Shown: positions 31,730 through 41,609, counted from the first letter of the stretch. The stretch: 64,000 bases of DNA from Agromyces rhizosphaerae (GCF_027925245.1 NZ_BSDP01000001.1:1488001-1552000), one strand, 5' to 3'. Notes: generated by a model not told the origin, from the letters alone. Made by a program: numbers and translations.

Positions 31730-34414
31730 TCAGCGCCCTCCCGGGATCGCGCCGTCGGCCGGCGCGGGAACGGTGTCGATGGTAGGGCTGGCGGATGCCT
31801 CGACGGCATCCGCCCCCGTCATCCGAGGACGCATCGGGATCGACGCCCCCGCGATCAGCGTGCGGCGCTCCTCGGGCGTGGCCGGCCGCGACTGCCCGCG
31901 CTCGGGCACGCGCAGCACCGACGGGTCGCCGGTCTCGGGCGCGTTCACGAACGGCCGGAAGCGCTTGAGCTTCTCGGGGTCGGCGAGGGTCGCCGCCCAC
32001 TCGTCGCGGTAGGTGCCGACGTGCGTGGCCATGGCCGCCTCGAGCTCGGCGGCGATGCCCAGCGAGTCGTCGCAGACCACCTCGCGCACGTGGTCGAGCC
32101 CGCCCGGCAGGTCCTCCTGCCAGCGCGCGGTGCGCTGCAGACGGTCGGCCGTGCGCACGTAGTACATGACGTAGCGGTCGATGTAGCGCACGAGGGTCTC
32201 GTCGTCGAGGTCGCCCGCGAGCAGCTGCGCGTGCGCGGGCTGGTAGCCGCCGTTGCCGCCGACGTAGAGGTTCCAGCCGAGCTCGGTGGCGATCACGCCG
32301 ATGTCCTTCGACCGCGCCTCGGCGCACTCCCGCGCGCAGCCCGAGACGCCGAGCTTGAACTTGTGCGGCGAGCGCAGGCCCCGGTAGCGCTCCTCGAGGA
32401 ACACGGCCATGCCGACCGAGTCCTGTACGCCGTAGCGGCACCAGGTCGAGCCGACGCAGCTCTTCACGGTGCGCAGGCTCTTGCCGTAGGCCTGGCCCGA
32501 CTCCATGCCGGCGTCGACGAGCCGGCGCCAGATCTCGGGCAGCTGGTCGAGCCGCGCTCCGAACATGTCGATGCGCTGGCCGCCGGTGATCTTCGTGTAG
32601 AGGCCGAACTCCTCGGCGACCTCGGCGATGACCTTGAGCTTCGCCGGCGTGATCTCGCCGCCCGGGATGCGCGGGACGACCGAGTAGGTGCCGTCCTTCT
32701 GCATGTTCGCGAGCGCGCGGTCGTTGGTGTCCTGCATCACCGCGGTGTCGGCGTCGAGGATGTACCGGTTGGTCTGCGTCGCGAGCACCGATGCGATGAC
32801 TGGCTTGCAGATGTCGCAGCCGAGGCCGGTGCCGAACCGCTCCATGACCTGGTCGGCGGTGCGCAGGCCGAGGATGCGCACCGACTCGAACAGCTCGGCG
32901 CGGCTCAGCTCGATGTGCTCGCAGAGCGCCTTCGACACCTCGATGCCCGACTTCTCGAGCTCGGTCTCGAGGAGCTTCTTGACGAGCGGCACGCAGGACC
33001 CGCACTGGGTGCCGGCGCGCGAGCAGGCCTTCAGGGAGCCGAGGTCGGTGCAGGCCTCGCCCTCGGAGCCCGCGATGACGCCGCGGATGTGCCCGGCGCT
33101 GACGTTGTTGCACGAGCAGACCTGTGCGTCGTCGGGCAGCTCGGCGGATGCCGGTGCCTCGGCGCCCGCTGCGGAGAGGTAGGCGCCCGGCTCGGCACCC
33201 AGTTCGCGACCGAGCATGGGGCGCAGCGCCGTGTACGGCTCGGCGTCGCCGACGAACATGCCGCCGAGCAGGGTCTTGGCGTCCTCGCTCACGACCAGCT
33301 TCTGGTAGAGCCCGCGCGCCGGGTCGGCGTAGACCACCTCGAGCGCGCCCTCGGTGCGGGCCATCGCGTCGCCGAAGCTCGCGACGTCGACGCCGGCGAG
33401 CTTCAGCTTGGTGGCGTCGTCGACGCCCGGGAACACGGCCTCGCCGCCCCAGATGCGGTCGGCGACGACCTCGGCCATGGTGTTCGCGGGGGCGACGAGG
33501 CCGACGCAGCGGCCGTCGATCGCGGCGACCTCGCCGATCGCCCAGACGTGCGGGGCGCTGGTCGCGCAGTGGTCGTCGACCACGATGCCGCCGCGGGGCG
33601 CGATGTCGATGCCCGCGGCGCGGGCGAGCTCGTCGCGCGCGGTGATGCCGATGGAGAAGACGACGATGTCGGCGTTCACCGCGCCGCCGTCGGGCAGCGC
33701 GAGGCCGAGCACGGTGCCGGTCGGCGAGGTGAGCACGGCCGACGGGCGCTGCCCCAGGTGCAGCTCGATGCCCGATCCGTGGATGATGCGACCGAGCGCC
33801 TGCCCGGCGCCCTCGTCGAGCTGCGCCGACATGAGCCACTTCCCCGAGTGCACGACCGAGGCGCGCGCCCCGAGCCGGGCGGCGCCGCCCGCGGCCTCGA
33901 GCCCGAGCAGCCCGCCGCCGACCACGGCGACGTTCGCCGGCCGCCCGCGGCGCTCGGCGAACTCGCCGATCTCGGCGACCAGGTCGGCGACGTCCTCGAG
34001 GGTGCGGTACACCCGCCCGGCCTCGGCGTGCTGGATCGGCGGCACGGCCGCGTTCGACCCGGTGGCGAGCACCAGTTCGTCGTAGGCGAGGCGCTGCCCG
34101 TCGGCGAGCGCCACCTCACCTGCATCCGTGTCGATCTCGGCCACCAGCGATCCGGTGCGGAGCGTCACTCCCGGCCGCTCCCAGAAGCCGGCGTCGCCGA
34201 GCGTGAGGTCGACCTCGCCGTCGTCGAGGCGCTTCGAGAGCGCGACGCGGTCGTAGGGACGGTGCACCTCCTCGGCGAGCACGGTGATGCGCAGCTCGGG
34301 TGCGGCGGGGTCGAGCCTGGAGCCGAGCGCCTCGGTGAAGCGGTGGGCGGCAGGGCCGCCGCCCACGACGATGACGTGACGGGGCGCGTCGCCGGCGGGG
34401 TCTGCCTGGGCCAT
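31730..34414 (-). CDS. nirB: assimilatory nitrite reductase (NAD(P)H) large subunit NirB
   Basis: The 894-residue protein has the full NirB layout: FAD/NADH domain from residue 13 (HVIVVGGGPAAHRF) with a second dinucleotide site (VAVVGGGLLGLEAA); a BFD-like [2Fe-2S] domain (VCSCNNVSAGHIRG ... CSRAGTQCGSC); and the siroheme/[4Fe-4S] domain with Cys653, Cys659, Cys693 and Cys697 (CVGSTWC and CARECAE). It reduces nitrite to ammonium with six electrons in the cytosol. GAGGAG lies just before the ATG and a TAGCGT -10 about 55 bp upstream. The last 60 residues are a Pro/Ala-rich tail. The small subunit is not adjacent but is on the divergent operon as a fusion. Confidence 0.96.
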   Translation of the reverse strand: MAQADPAGDAPRHVIVVGGGPAAHRFTEALGSRLDPAAPELRITVLAEEVHRPYDRVALSKRLDDGEVDLTLGDAGFWERPGVTLRTGSLVAEIDTDAGEVALADGQRLAYDELVLATGSNAAVPPIQHAEAGRVYRTLEDVADLVAEIGEFAERRGRPANVAVVGGGLLGLEAAGGAARLGARASVVHSGKWLMSAQLDEGAGQALGRIIHGSGIELHLGQRPSAVLTSPTGTVLGLALPDGGAVNADIVVFSIGITARDELARAAGIDIAPRGGIVVDDHCATSAPHVWAIGEVAAIDGRCVGLVAPANTMAEVVADRIWGGEAVFPGVDDATKLKLAGVDVASFGDAMARTEGALEVVYADPARGLYQKLVVSEDAKTLLGGMFVGDAEPYTALRPMLGRELGAEPGAYLSAAGAEAPASAELPDDAQVCSCNNVSAGHIRGVIAGSEGEACTDLGSLKACSRAGTQCGSCVPLVKKLLETELEKSGIEVSKALCEHIELSRAELFESVRILGLRTADQVMERFGTGLGCDICKPVIASVLATQTNRYILDADTAVMQDTNDRALANMQKDGTYSVVPRIPGGEITPAKLKVIAEVAEEFGLYTKITGGQRIDMFGARLDQLPEIWRRLVDAGMESGQAYGKSLRTVKSCVGSTWCRYGVQDSVGMAVFLEERYRGLRSPHKFKLGVSGCARECAEARSKDIGVIATELGWNLYVGGNGGYQPAHAQLLAGDLDDETLVRYIDRYVMYYVRTADRLQRTARWQEDLPGGLDHVREVVCDDSLGIAAELEAAMATHVGTYRDEWAATLADPEKLKRFRPFVNAPETGDPSVLRVPERGQSRPATPEERRTLIAGASIPMRPRMTGADAVEASASPTIDTVPAPADGAIPGGR

Positions 34415-34469
34415 GGGGGCTCCTCACGTGCGGGGAAGAGGTCGGTCGGGGTGGCGCGTCGTGTCAGCG

Positions 34470-34475
34470 ACGCTA
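34470..34475 (-). promoter_or_regulatory. -10 hexamer TAGCGT of the nirB operon
   Basis: The predicted start lies near 34463, leaving a leader of about 50 nt with a proper Shine-Dalgarno, unlike the leaderless genes elsewhere in the window. Confidence 0.5.
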
Positions 34476-34517
34476 CGGTTCGCCCGTTCCGCCCGGATTG
34501 CCCTCGCGTAACGAGAC

Positions 34518-34618
34518 GTGACGGTTTCCTCACGCGGGCCTGCCCCCGCTGTGAGCCGCGCGACACACGGTGACGGCGACCTCACACGGCCCCGAGCGCC
34601 GGGTGAGCACTTCGTCAC
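34518..34618. promoter_or_regulatory. three GTGA-N8-TCAC palindromes, candidate GlnR sites
   Basis: Three 16-bp elements occur at 34518-34533, 34570-34585 and 34603-34618. The first two read GTGAC-N6-CTCAC on the top strand, the third on the bottom strand. This fits the AC-N9-AC core described for GlnR boxes of actinobacteria. Their centres are 52 and 33 bp apart, about five and three helical turns. They lie between the two divergent -10 boxes. The rest of the 315-bp spacer shows no gene. Confidence 0.6.
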
Positions 34619-34661
34619 AGGCGTTCACGCCGGGGCGCGAATGCCCGAAACACGAGGTTCC

Positions 34662-34667
34662 TACGGT
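34662..34667 (+). promoter_or_regulatory. -10 hexamer TACGGT of the nirD-cbiX/narK operon
   Basis: Leaves a leader of about 55 nt with AAGGAGGGA before the GTG; the mirror image of the nirB arrangement. Confidence 0.45.
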
Positions 34668-34729
34668 TGTCGGCATCGCACCGAACGCTCCGGCACCTCG
34701 CCGGGCCGACACGAAGGAGGGAGACGACC

Positions 34730-35830
34730 GTGACGATCACCGACCCGCGCATCGCCGCCGCACCGTCGCGCCCCGCGGCCCCGACCAGCTGGACGACCGT
34801 GTGCCGCCGCGTCGACCTCACCCCGCTCTGGGGCGAGGCCGCCCTCGTGCACGGCCGCCAGGTCGCGCTCTTCCTCCTGCCCGACGGCCGGCTGTTCGCC
34901 GTCTCGAACCAGGACCCGGCGACGGGCGCGCACGTCATCTCGCGCGGCATCGTCGGCTCGCGCGGCGGCCGTCCGACCATCGCCTCGCCGCTGCACAAGG
35001 ACGTCTTCGACCTCGCCACCGGCGAGTGCCTCACCAACCCCGACCTGCGCCTGCCGACCTGGCAGGTGCACGAGGACGCCGACCACGTCATCGCCGTCGC
35101 TCCGACCCGCGCGCTCGTCGCCGCGTCGCACGGCACGTCGGATGCCGCAGGGCAGCGCGCGGTCGCCGCCCTGGTCGACGCGGTGCGCACCGCCCGCCCC
35201 GAGCTCGTGGTGGCCGACGCCTTCGTCGACGTGCAGGAGCCCGACGTGCCGACGGTGATCGACGGCGTGCACGACGACCAGGACGTGACGATCGTGCCCC
35301 TGCTCCTCTCGGCGGGGTACCACGTCTACCACGACCTCGCCGAGACGGCGGATGCCGCGGTGGCAGAGCCCGCCCGGGCGGCATCCGCTCCCCGTGACGT
35401 CGCCGTCTCCGGCGCCCTCGGCCCCGACCCGCGCCTCGCCGACGTGCTCGCGCGCCGCCTCGAGGAGGCGGGCCTGGGCGACGACGACACTGTCGTGCTC
35501 GCCGCCGCCGGCTCGAGCGACCCCCGCGCGGTCGACGACTGCCACGCCACCGGCGCGCTGCTCGCCGACCGCATCGGCCGCGAGGTGACCGTCTCGTTCA
35601 TCTCGGCCGCCGAGCCCCGCGTGCCCGACGCCGTCGCCGCCGCCCGCGAGTCCGCGCCCGGCCGCGTCGTGGTCGCGAGCTACCTGCTCGCGCCCGGATA
35701 CTTCGCCACCCTCGCCGCCGAGGCGGGGGCGGATGCCACGAGTTCGCCGCTCCTCACCGACGGCGACGCCCCACCCGCCGAGCTCGTCGCGATCGTCGCA
35801 GAACGCTTCGCCGCCACGAGCACGGCCTGA
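34730..35830 (+). CDS. fusion of nitrite reductase small subunit (NirD) and sirohydrochlorin ferrochelatase (CbiX)
   Basis: The 366-residue protein joins two enzymes of one pathway. Residues about 18-120 are NirD, a Rieske-like domain: WTTVCRRVDLTPLWGEAALV, AVSNQDPATGAHVISRGIVG, RPTIASPLHKDVFDLATGECLTNPDL; it lacks iron-sulfur ligands, as NirD does. Residues about 125-360 are a two-module CbiX chelatase: ALVAASHGTSDAAGQRAV with the metal-binding His, VTIVPLLLSAGYHVYHDL with the second His region, and a degenerate second half (VLAAAGSSDPRAV ... VASYLLAPGYFA) without those histidines. The chelatase inserts iron into sirohydrochlorin to give siroheme, the NirB cofactor. GTG start with AAGGAGGGA upstream. 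First gene of the rightward operon. Confidence 0.9.
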   Translation: MTITDPRIAAAPSRPAAPTSWTTVCRRVDLTPLWGEAALVHGRQVALFLLPDGRLFAVSNQDPATGAHVISRGIVGSRGGRPTIASPLHKDVFDLATGECLTNPDLRLPTWQVHEDADHVIAVAPTRALVAASHGTSDAAGQRAVAALVDAVRTARPELVVADAFVDVQEPDVPTVIDGVHDDQDVTIVPLLLSAGYHVYHDLAETADAAVAEPARAASAPRDVAVSGALGPDPRLADVLARRLEEAGLGDDDTVVLAAAGSSDPRAVDDCHATGALLADRIGREVTVSFISAAEPRVPDAVAAARESAPGRVVVASYLLAPGYFATLAAEAGADATSSPLLTDGDAPPAELVAIVAERFAATSTA

Positions 35831-35930
35831 CCGGGCGACGGGCCCCTACCTCCCGTCGTCCACGCCCCACGGAAACACCGCACACCACCACTCATCCACC
35901 GGCACCACCTCACCGCTCAGGAGACCCATC

Positions 35931-37355
35931 ATGAACGCACCCGCACCGGGCACGCTCGCACCGGAGAGCGACGTCGCCCCCGTCACCGAGGCGCCCGCGG
36001 GCGCCGAACTCACCCACCGCCCCGGCCGCTGGATCGACGGCTGGGACCCGGAGGACGCCGGCCAGTGGAACAACGGCGGCAAGGCGATCGCCTCGCGCAA
36101 CCTGCGCTGGTCGATCTTCGCCGAGTTCCTCGGGTTCTGCGTCTGGCAACTCTGGTCGATCGTCGTCGTCTCGCTGCCCGCTGCCGGCTTCGAGTTCGAG
36201 ACCGGCCAGATCTTCTGGCTCATCTCGATGCCGGCGCTCGTCGGCGCCACCCTGCGCATCCCGTACACGTTCATGGTGCCGAAGATCGGCGGCCGCAACT
36301 GGACGATCATCTCGGCCGCGCTGCTGCTCATCCCGTCGATCGGCCTCGCCCTGGCGGTCGGCAACCCCGAGACGCCGTTCGGCGTGATGCTCGCCATCGC
36401 GGCCCTCGCCGGCTTCGGCGGCGGCAACTTCGCCAGCTCGATGGCGAACATCACCTACTTCTACCCGCAGCGGGAGAAGGGGTACGCACTCGGACTGAAC
36501 GCGGCCGGCGGCAACCTCGGCGCGGCAGTCGCCCAGTTCATCGTGCCGATCGTCATCACCATCGGTGCCGGCGTCGCGCTCAACCTCCCGCTCGCGGGCT
36601 GGATCTGGGTGCCGCTCATCCTCATCGCGGTCGCCGGCGCGTACTACCGCATGGACAACGTCTCGAGCGCGAAGGCCGACCTCAAGGCGACCCTGGCCGT
36701 GCTGCGCGAGCCGCACCTGTGGATCCTGTCGGTGCTCTACATCGGCACCTTCGGCTCGTTCATCGGCTTCGCCGGCGTCTTCCCGAAGCTCATCGCCGAC
36801 CTGTTCCCCGACTACTCGACCTTCGCGGTCGGCGGGGCGACGCTCACGCTGGCGTTCATGGGCGCCCTCGTCGGCTCGCTCGCCCGCCCGTACGGCGGCA
36901 AGCTCGCCGACCGGTTCGGCGGCGCGTCGATCACGATCGTGTCGTTCGCGGTCATGGGCCTCGGCGCCCTCGCGGTGATCTGGACCCTCCCGCTGAACAA
37001 CTTCTGGCTGTTCCTCGGGCTGTTCCTGCTGCTGTTCACCGCCTCGGGCGTCGGCAACGGCTCGACCTACCGCATGATCCCGACGGTGTTCGCCCTCAAG
37101 GCGGGCTCGACCGACGCGCACAACTCCGCCGGCGACATCAGCTCGCAGCGGAAGGCGGCGGCCGCACTCGGCATCATCTCGTCGGTCGGCGCCTACGGCG
37201 GCTTCGCGATCCCGCAGCTGCTCGGCGCGTCGAAGACCAACTTCGGCGACTACACCACGGGCCTCAGCTGGTTCGTGTGGTTCTACGCCGCGATGCTCGT
37301 GCTCACCGCCGTGGTCTACGTCTACGGCGCCCGCAAGCAGGGCACCCGCATCTGA
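35931..37355 (+). CDS. narK: nitrate/nitrite transporter NarK
   Basis: The 474-residue carrier is an MFS nitrate/nitrite transporter with 12 helices. The two nitrate signature stretches are visible: [37 protein letters not shown] in helix 5 and [15 protein letters not shown] in helix 11, and the substrate arginines R87-type (LRIPYTF) and R305-type positions are plausible. The first 55 residues are a hydrophilic N-terminal extension ([22 protein letters not shown]) usual in actinobacterial NarK2/NarK3. CAGGAG precedes the ATG. It imports nitrate for NasA and could export nitrite. It follows the NirD-CbiX gene with a 100-nt gap. Confidence 0.95.
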   Translation: MNAPAPGTLAPESDVAPVTEAPAGAELTHRPGRWIDGWDPEDAGQWNNGGKAIASRNLRWSIFAEFLGFCVWQLWSIVVVSLPAAGFEFETGQIFWLISMPALVGATLRIPYTFMVPKIGGRNWTIISAALLLIPSIGLALAVGNPETPFGVMLAIAALAGFGGGNFASSMANITYFYPQREKGYALGLNAAGGNLGAAVAQFIVPIVITIGAGVALNLPLAGWIWVPLILIAVAGAYYRMDNVSSAKADLKATLAVLREPHLWILSVLYIGTFGSFIGFAGVFPKLIADLFPDYSTFAVGGATLTLAFMGALVGSLARPYGGKLADRFGGASITIVSFAVMGLGALAVIWTLPLNNFWLFLGLFLLLFTASGVGNGSTYRMIPTVFALKAGSTDAHNSAGDISSQRKAAAALGIISSVGAYGGFAIPQLLGASKTNFGDYTTGLSWFVWFYAAMLVLTAVVYVYGARKQGTRI

Positions 37356-37421
37356 GACCCGGTGGGTCGGGCGGTCCGCCCCCGCCCGACCCACCGAAAC
37401 CCCGCCGACATCATCGCCACG

Positions 37422-37427
37422 TAGCAT
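37422..37427 (+). promoter_or_regulatory. -10 hexamer TAGCAT upstream of nasA
   Basis: Gives a leader of about 24 nt carrying GGGAAGGGG before the GTG; nasA could therefore have its own promoter in the 102-bp gap after narK. Confidence 0.4.
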
Positions 37428-37457
37428 CCGCAGCACCCGACGGGAAGGGGAACGGCC

Positions 37458-39608
37458 GTGACCGAGTCGCACGACAGCCACTGCCCCTACTGCGCGCTGC
37501 AGTGCGCGATGACCCTCACGCCGACGGATGCCTCGAGCGGCACCCCGCCCATCGACATCGCCGCCCCGGCCGGCGCCCGCCGCCTGCCGCTCACCGTCGC
37601 CGGTCGCGACTTCCCGACCAACCGCGGCGGCCTCTGCAAGAAGGGCTGGACCTCCGCGGAGCTGCTGGACGTGGACGACCGGGTCACCTCGCCGCTCGTC
37701 CGGCAGCCGGACGGATCCTTCGCCCCCGCCTCCTGGGAGACCGTGCTCGACCGCATCGCCGACACCGTGCGCGACAGCCGCGACCGGTTCGGCGCCGACT
37801 CGGTCGGCGTGTTCGGCGGCGGCGGCCTCACCAACGAGAAGGCGTACCAGCTCGGCAAGTTCGCGCGCATCGCGCTCGGCACGAGCCGCATCGACTACAA
37901 CGGCCGCTTCTGCATGTCGTCGGCCGCCGCCGCGGGCAACCGGGCCTTCGGCCTCGACCGCGGACTGCCGTTCCCGGTCGAGGACCTCGACGGCGCCTCG
38001 ACCATCCTCATGCTCGGCTCGAACGTGGCGGCGACGATGCCGCCGTTCATCGGCCACCTTCAGGGCGCGCGCGGCGACCGCGGGCTCATCGTCGTCGACC
38101 CCCGCCGCTCGGAGACCGCGAAGCTGACCGACGAGGGCCAGGGCGTCCACCTCGCGCCCGCGCCGGGCACCGACCTGATCGTGCTGCTCGGGCTCACCCA
38201 CATCGTCATCACCGAGGGCCTCGCCGACCTCGACTACCTCGCGGCCCGCACGACCGGGTTCGACGCGGTGCGCCGCAGCGCCAACGCCTGGTGGCCCGAG
38301 CGCGTGCAGCAGGTCACCGGAGTGCCGGTCGCACAGCTGCGCGAGGTGTCCCGGCGCCTCGCCGACGGGCGCGGAACCTACATCCTCACCGGCCGCGGCG
38401 TCGAGCAGCACGTCGACGGCACCGACACCGCGACCGCCGCCATCAACCTCGCGCTCGTGCTCGGGCTCGTCGGGAAGCCGGGCTCGGGCTACGGCACCCT
38501 CACCGGCCAGGGCAACGGCCAGGGCGGCCGCGAGCACGGGCAGAAGTCCGACCAGCTCCCCGGCTACCGCATGATCACCGATCCCGCCGCGCGCGCCCAC
38601 GTCGCCGGCGTGTGGGGCGTCGACCCCTCGATCATCCCCGGCCCGGGCGTGCCCGCGGTCGCGCTGCTCGACGAGCTCGGTCGCCCCGGGGGCATCCGCT
38701 GCCTGTTCGTGCACGGGTCGAACGTCGTGGTCTCGGCGCCCGACGTCGACGCCGTGCGCGCGGGGCTGCGCGCGCTCGACCTGCTCGTCGTGAGCGACTT
38801 CGTGCTGTCGGAGACCGCGCGGCTCGCCGACATCGTGCTGCCGGTCACGCAGTGGGCCGAGGAGGAGGGCACGATGACCTCGCTCGAGGGGCGCGTGATC
38901 CGCCGCCGCCGGGCGATCGAGGCGCCGGGCGAGGCGCGGAGCGAACTGTGGATCATGCGCGAGCTGGCCGAGCGCCTCGGCGCGCCGGGCACCTGGTCGA
39001 CGGAGCCCGCGGAGGTGTTCGACGAGCTCGCCCGCGCATCGGCCGGCGGCAAGGCCGACTATTCCGGGCTCTCGCACGCACTTCTCGACACCGGCATCGC
39101 CGCGCACTGGCCGTTCCCGCCCGGGTCCGAGGGCACCCCGCGCATGTTCGGCGAGCGCTTCGCGCACCCCGACGGGCTCGCCCGCATGGTCGCCGTGTCG
39201 CCGCGCGTGCGCGAGCCGCTCGGCCAGCACGGCGGTGAGCTCACGCTGGTCACCGGCCGCCTGCTCGAGCACTACCAGTCGGGCGCGCAGACGCGCCGGG
39301 TGCCCGAACTGCTGGGCGCCCGGCCCCACGTGACCGCGCAGCTGCATCCGTCGACCGCGGCCCGGCTCGGCATCGCCGAGGGCGATGCGATCGAGGTCGC
39401 GAACGTCCGCGGCCTCGTGCGGGCGCGGGCGGAGGTCACCACCGGCATCCGCCTCGACACCGTCTTCCTCCCGTTCCACTTCGCCGGCGAGCAGTGCGCC
39501 AACCTGCTCACCGAGCGCGCGGTGGACCCGATCTCGTCGATGCCCGAGTTCAAGCGCACGCTCGTCACCGTGACGCGAGCGGATGCCACGCAGGAGGTCC
39601 CCGCATGA
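37458..39608 (+). CDS. nasA: assimilatory nitrate reductase catalytic subunit
   Basis: The 716-residue molybdopterin oxidoreductase starts directly with the [4Fe-4S] motif CPYCALQC (Cys9, 12, 16) and Cys60 in GLCKKGW. The Mo-bisMGD domains follow ([68 protein letters not shown]) with the C-terminal dinucleotide-binding domain ([20 protein letters not shown]). No Tat signal, so cytosolic and assimilatory. It reduces nitrate to nitrite with electrons from the next gene's product. The C-terminal [2Fe-2S] domain of some NasA proteins is absent. Its stop overlaps the next start (ATGA). Confidence 0.95.
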   Translation: MTESHDSHCPYCALQCAMTLTPTDASSGTPPIDIAAPAGARRLPLTVAGRDFPTNRGGLCKKGWTSAELLDVDDRVTSPLVRQPDGSFAPASWETVLDRIADTVRDSRDRFGADSVGVFGGGGLTNEKAYQLGKFARIALGTSRIDYNGRFCMSSAAAAGNRAFGLDRGLPFPVEDLDGASTILMLGSNVAATMPPFIGHLQGARGDRGLIVVDPRRSETAKLTDEGQGVHLAPAPGTDLIVLLGLTHIVITEGLADLDYLAARTTGFDAVRRSANAWWPERVQQVTGVPVAQLREVSRRLADGRGTYILTGRGVEQHVDGTDTATAAINLALVLGLVGKPGSGYGTLTGQGNGQGGREHGQKSDQLPGYRMITDPAARAHVAGVWGVDPSIIPGPGVPAVALLDELGRPGGIRCLFVHGSNVVVSAPDVDAVRAGLRALDLLVVSDFVLSETARLADIVLPVTQWAEEEGTMTSLEGRVIRRRRAIEAPGEARSELWIMRELAERLGAPGTWSTEPAEVFDELARASAGGKADYSGLSHALLDTGIAAHWPFPPGSEGTPRMFGERFAHPDGLARMVAVSPRVREPLGQHGGELTLVTGRLLEHYQSGAQTRRVPELLGARPHVTAQLHPSTAARLGIAEGDAIEVANVRGLVRARAEVTTGIRLDTVFLPFHFAGEQCANLLTERAVDPISSMPEFKRTLVTVTRADATQEVPA

Positions 39609-41377
39609 GCACCCACGTCGCCCCGACGCTTCCGCACCACACGCCGACGCGCGTCGTGCTGATCGGCTACGGCCCGGTCGGCGCCCGCTTCGTCGAGGAG
39701 CTGCTGCCGTCCGTGGCATCCGGTGCCGTGGCCCTCACCGTGCTCGGCGCCGAGACGCACGACGCGTACAACCGCGTCCTGGTCGGCGAGTACGCCGTCG
39801 GGCGCGCCTCGCGCGAGCGGCTCGACGTGATCGACACGGCGGCCGCGCGGTCCGCCGGCGTCGACGTGCGGCTCGGCGAGGCCGTCGTGGCGATCGACCG
39901 GTCGCGCCAGGTCGTGCGCACCCACCACGAGACCCGCGTGCCCTACGACCGGCTCGTGTTCGCGACCGGTGCGCGCGCGAACGTGCCCACGCTCGTCGGA
40001 CTCGAGCGCACGACGCGCCACCGCCTCGCGCGCGCCGCGACCGCCGCCGAACTCGACCGCGGCGAGCGCGCGCTGCCCACCGGCATCGTCGCCCTGCGCG
40101 ACCTCGACGACGCCGAGACGGTGCGCGCGGCGGTCGCCGGTCGCAAGCGGATCGTGGTGCTCGGCGCGGGCGTGCTCGGTATGGAGGCCGCGCTGGCGGC
40201 GACCGAGCAGGGGGCCGAGGTCGTGGTCGTGCACCACGGCGACGTGCCGATGGAGCGCAACCTCGACCACGGCGCCGGCCGGCTGCTCGCGCGCGCGGCG
40301 CGCGCCGGCGGCACGCTCACGCTGCCGCACTCGCGCGCCGAGGAGGTGCTGTTCCGCCACGGGCACCACGGCGAGCGCATCTTCGAGGCGCTGCAGTGCG
40401 CCGACGGCAAGCAGGTGCCGGGCGACCTGCTCGTGCTCTCGTGCGGGGTCGCGCCCCGTGTCGAGCTCGCCGCCTCATGCGACCTCGCGATCGAGCGCGG
40501 CGTGCTGGTCGACGAGGAGCTGCGCAGCTGGACCGACCCCGCCGTCTTCGCGATCGGCGACTGCGCCCAGGTCGCCGCTCGCGGCTCGGCCGGACCCGAC
40601 GGGCGCGTCGGCGGTGGGCCTGCCGGACTCATCGGGCCCGGGTGGCGCCAGGCCGACGCCCTGGCCGCACGGCTCGCCGCCGAGGCGACGGGCGGCGACC
40701 CGGCCGGCATGCCGCTGGCCGAGGAACGCCCCGCGGTCGTCATGCTCAAGGCCGAGGGCGTCGACGTGGTGTCGGGCGGCGACGTGTCGGCCGACCCGTT
40801 CGACGACGAATTCGAGCCGACTGCCGGCACCGCGTCGCAGCCCATCGGCACCGCCGCCTCGCCCACCACCCCTCCGGACGGGTCGGCGCAGTCAGCCGAT
40901 ACGGACGGGTCCACCGACCGCGTGCACTCCCCCGGCTGCGCAATTCACGCCCCCGCCCCGCGCGAGGTCACGGTCTGGGCCGACCCCGCGCACGGCGCGT
41001 ACGCGAAGATGGTCACCCGGGGCGGCGTGCTCGAGGGCTTCGTCGCGGTCGGGATGCCCCGCACCGGCGCCGAGCTCACCCTGCTGTTCGAGCGCGGCAG
41101 CGAGCTGCCGGCCGATCGCAGCGTGCTGCTGCGCCTCGACTCCGACGACGCGGGCGTGGTCGCGACCACCGACCCGTTCGCCCCCGACGCGACCGTCTGC
41201 TGGTGCAACGGCGTCACGGTCGAGCGCATCACCGAGGCCGCCGCCGCGGGCGACCGCACGGTCGAGTGCGTCGGCCGCTCCACCCGCGCCGGCACCGGCT
41301 GCGGCAGCTGCAAGGGCCGCATCACCGAGCTCATCGCCCGCACCCCCGAGGCCGCGCCGGCCGTCCCGGTCCCCTGA
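39605..41377 (+). CDS. FAD-dependent oxidoreductase with BFD-type [2Fe-2S] domain; likely nitrate reductase electron-transfer subunit
   Basis: The 590-residue protein resembles the first half of NirB. Residues 15-330 form an FAD/NAD(P)H oxidoreductase (TRVVLIGYGPVGARFVEELL; RIVVLGAGVLGMEAALAATEQGA; WTDPAVFAIGDCAQV). A Pro/Ser/Thr/Asp linker covers about residues 395-440. The C-terminus is a BFD-like [2Fe-2S] domain with Cys532, Cys534, Cys566 and Cys569 (CWCNG and CGSC). It matches NasB-type subunits that pass electrons from NAD(P)H to NasA. ATGA overlap with nasA. A longer frame into nasA is spurious. Confidence 0.9.
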   Translation: MSTHVAPTLPHHTPTRVVLIGYGPVGARFVEELLPSVASGAVALTVLGAETHDAYNRVLVGEYAVGRASRERLDVIDTAAARSAGVDVRLGEAVVAIDRSRQVVRTHHETRVPYDRLVFATGARANVPTLVGLERTTRHRLARAATAAELDRGERALPTGIVALRDLDDAETVRAAVAGRKRIVVLGAGVLGMEAALAATEQGAEVVVVHHGDVPMERNLDHGAGRLLARAARAGGTLTLPHSRAEEVLFRHGHHGERIFEALQCADGKQVPGDLLVLSCGVAPRVELAASCDLAIERGVLVDEELRSWTDPAVFAIGDCAQVAARGSAGPDGRVGGGPAGLIGPGWRQADALAARLAAEATGGDPAGMPLAEERPAVVMLKAEGVDVVSGGDVSADPFDDEFEPTAGTASQPIGTAASPTTPPDGSAQSADTDGSTDRVHSPGCAIHAPAPREVTVWADPAHGAYAKMVTRGGVLEGFVAVGMPRTGAELTLLFERGSELPADRSVLLRLDSDDAGVVATTDPFAPDATVCWCNGVTVERITEAAAAGDRTVECVGRSTRAGTGCGSCKGRITELIARTPEAAPAVPVP

Positions 41378-41439
41378 CCCGCCGCTCGCACCGGGCAGCC
41401 CTCTCGCCCCCCTCGCCCTCCTCGCCCCCGCCCGACCCC

Positions 41440-41609
41440 GTGCGAACCGTAGGAGATTCGCGGTCCGCCCCAGCCCCACCCCCGCGTGTCGCCCATCGGG
41501 TCCTACGTTTCGTCACCACGGCGCGACCGCCGCGTGCGAACCGTAGGAGATTCGCGGTGCGCCGCAGCCCCACCCCCGCGTGTCGCCCATCGAGTCCTAC
41601 GTTTCGCAC
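41440..41609. repeat. two tandem 73-76 bp elements with 15-bp terminal inverted repeats (family 3)
   Basis: Each element opens with GTGCGAACCGTAGGA (41440 and 41534) and ends with TCCTACGTTTCG; the second ends with the full inverted arm TCCTACGTTTCGCAC, 14 of 15 matching. The two are almost identical along their length and 94 bp apart. They fill most of the 41378-41636 gap between the electron-transfer gene and mobA. No gene is seen there. Confidence 0.88.

Noticed and set aside
34641..34670. GAAAC-type GlnR half-sites near CGAAACACGAGGTTCC
   Set aside because: Spacing does not give the AC-N9-AC core; the three palindromes upstream are better candidates.
37356..37457. Molybdenum cofactor riboswitch before nasA
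   Set aside because: The 102-bp gap is too short for the known aptamer and no such fold could be recognised.
35910..39719. A 1269-codon open frame on the minus strand across narK and nasA
   Set aside because: It is antisense to two clear genes; its product is Arg/Ala/Glu-rich low-complexity sequence. Such frames arise from high GC. The same holds for long antisense frames at 1812-4031, 4165-6681, 22110-24008, 31667-34573 and 58863-62081.
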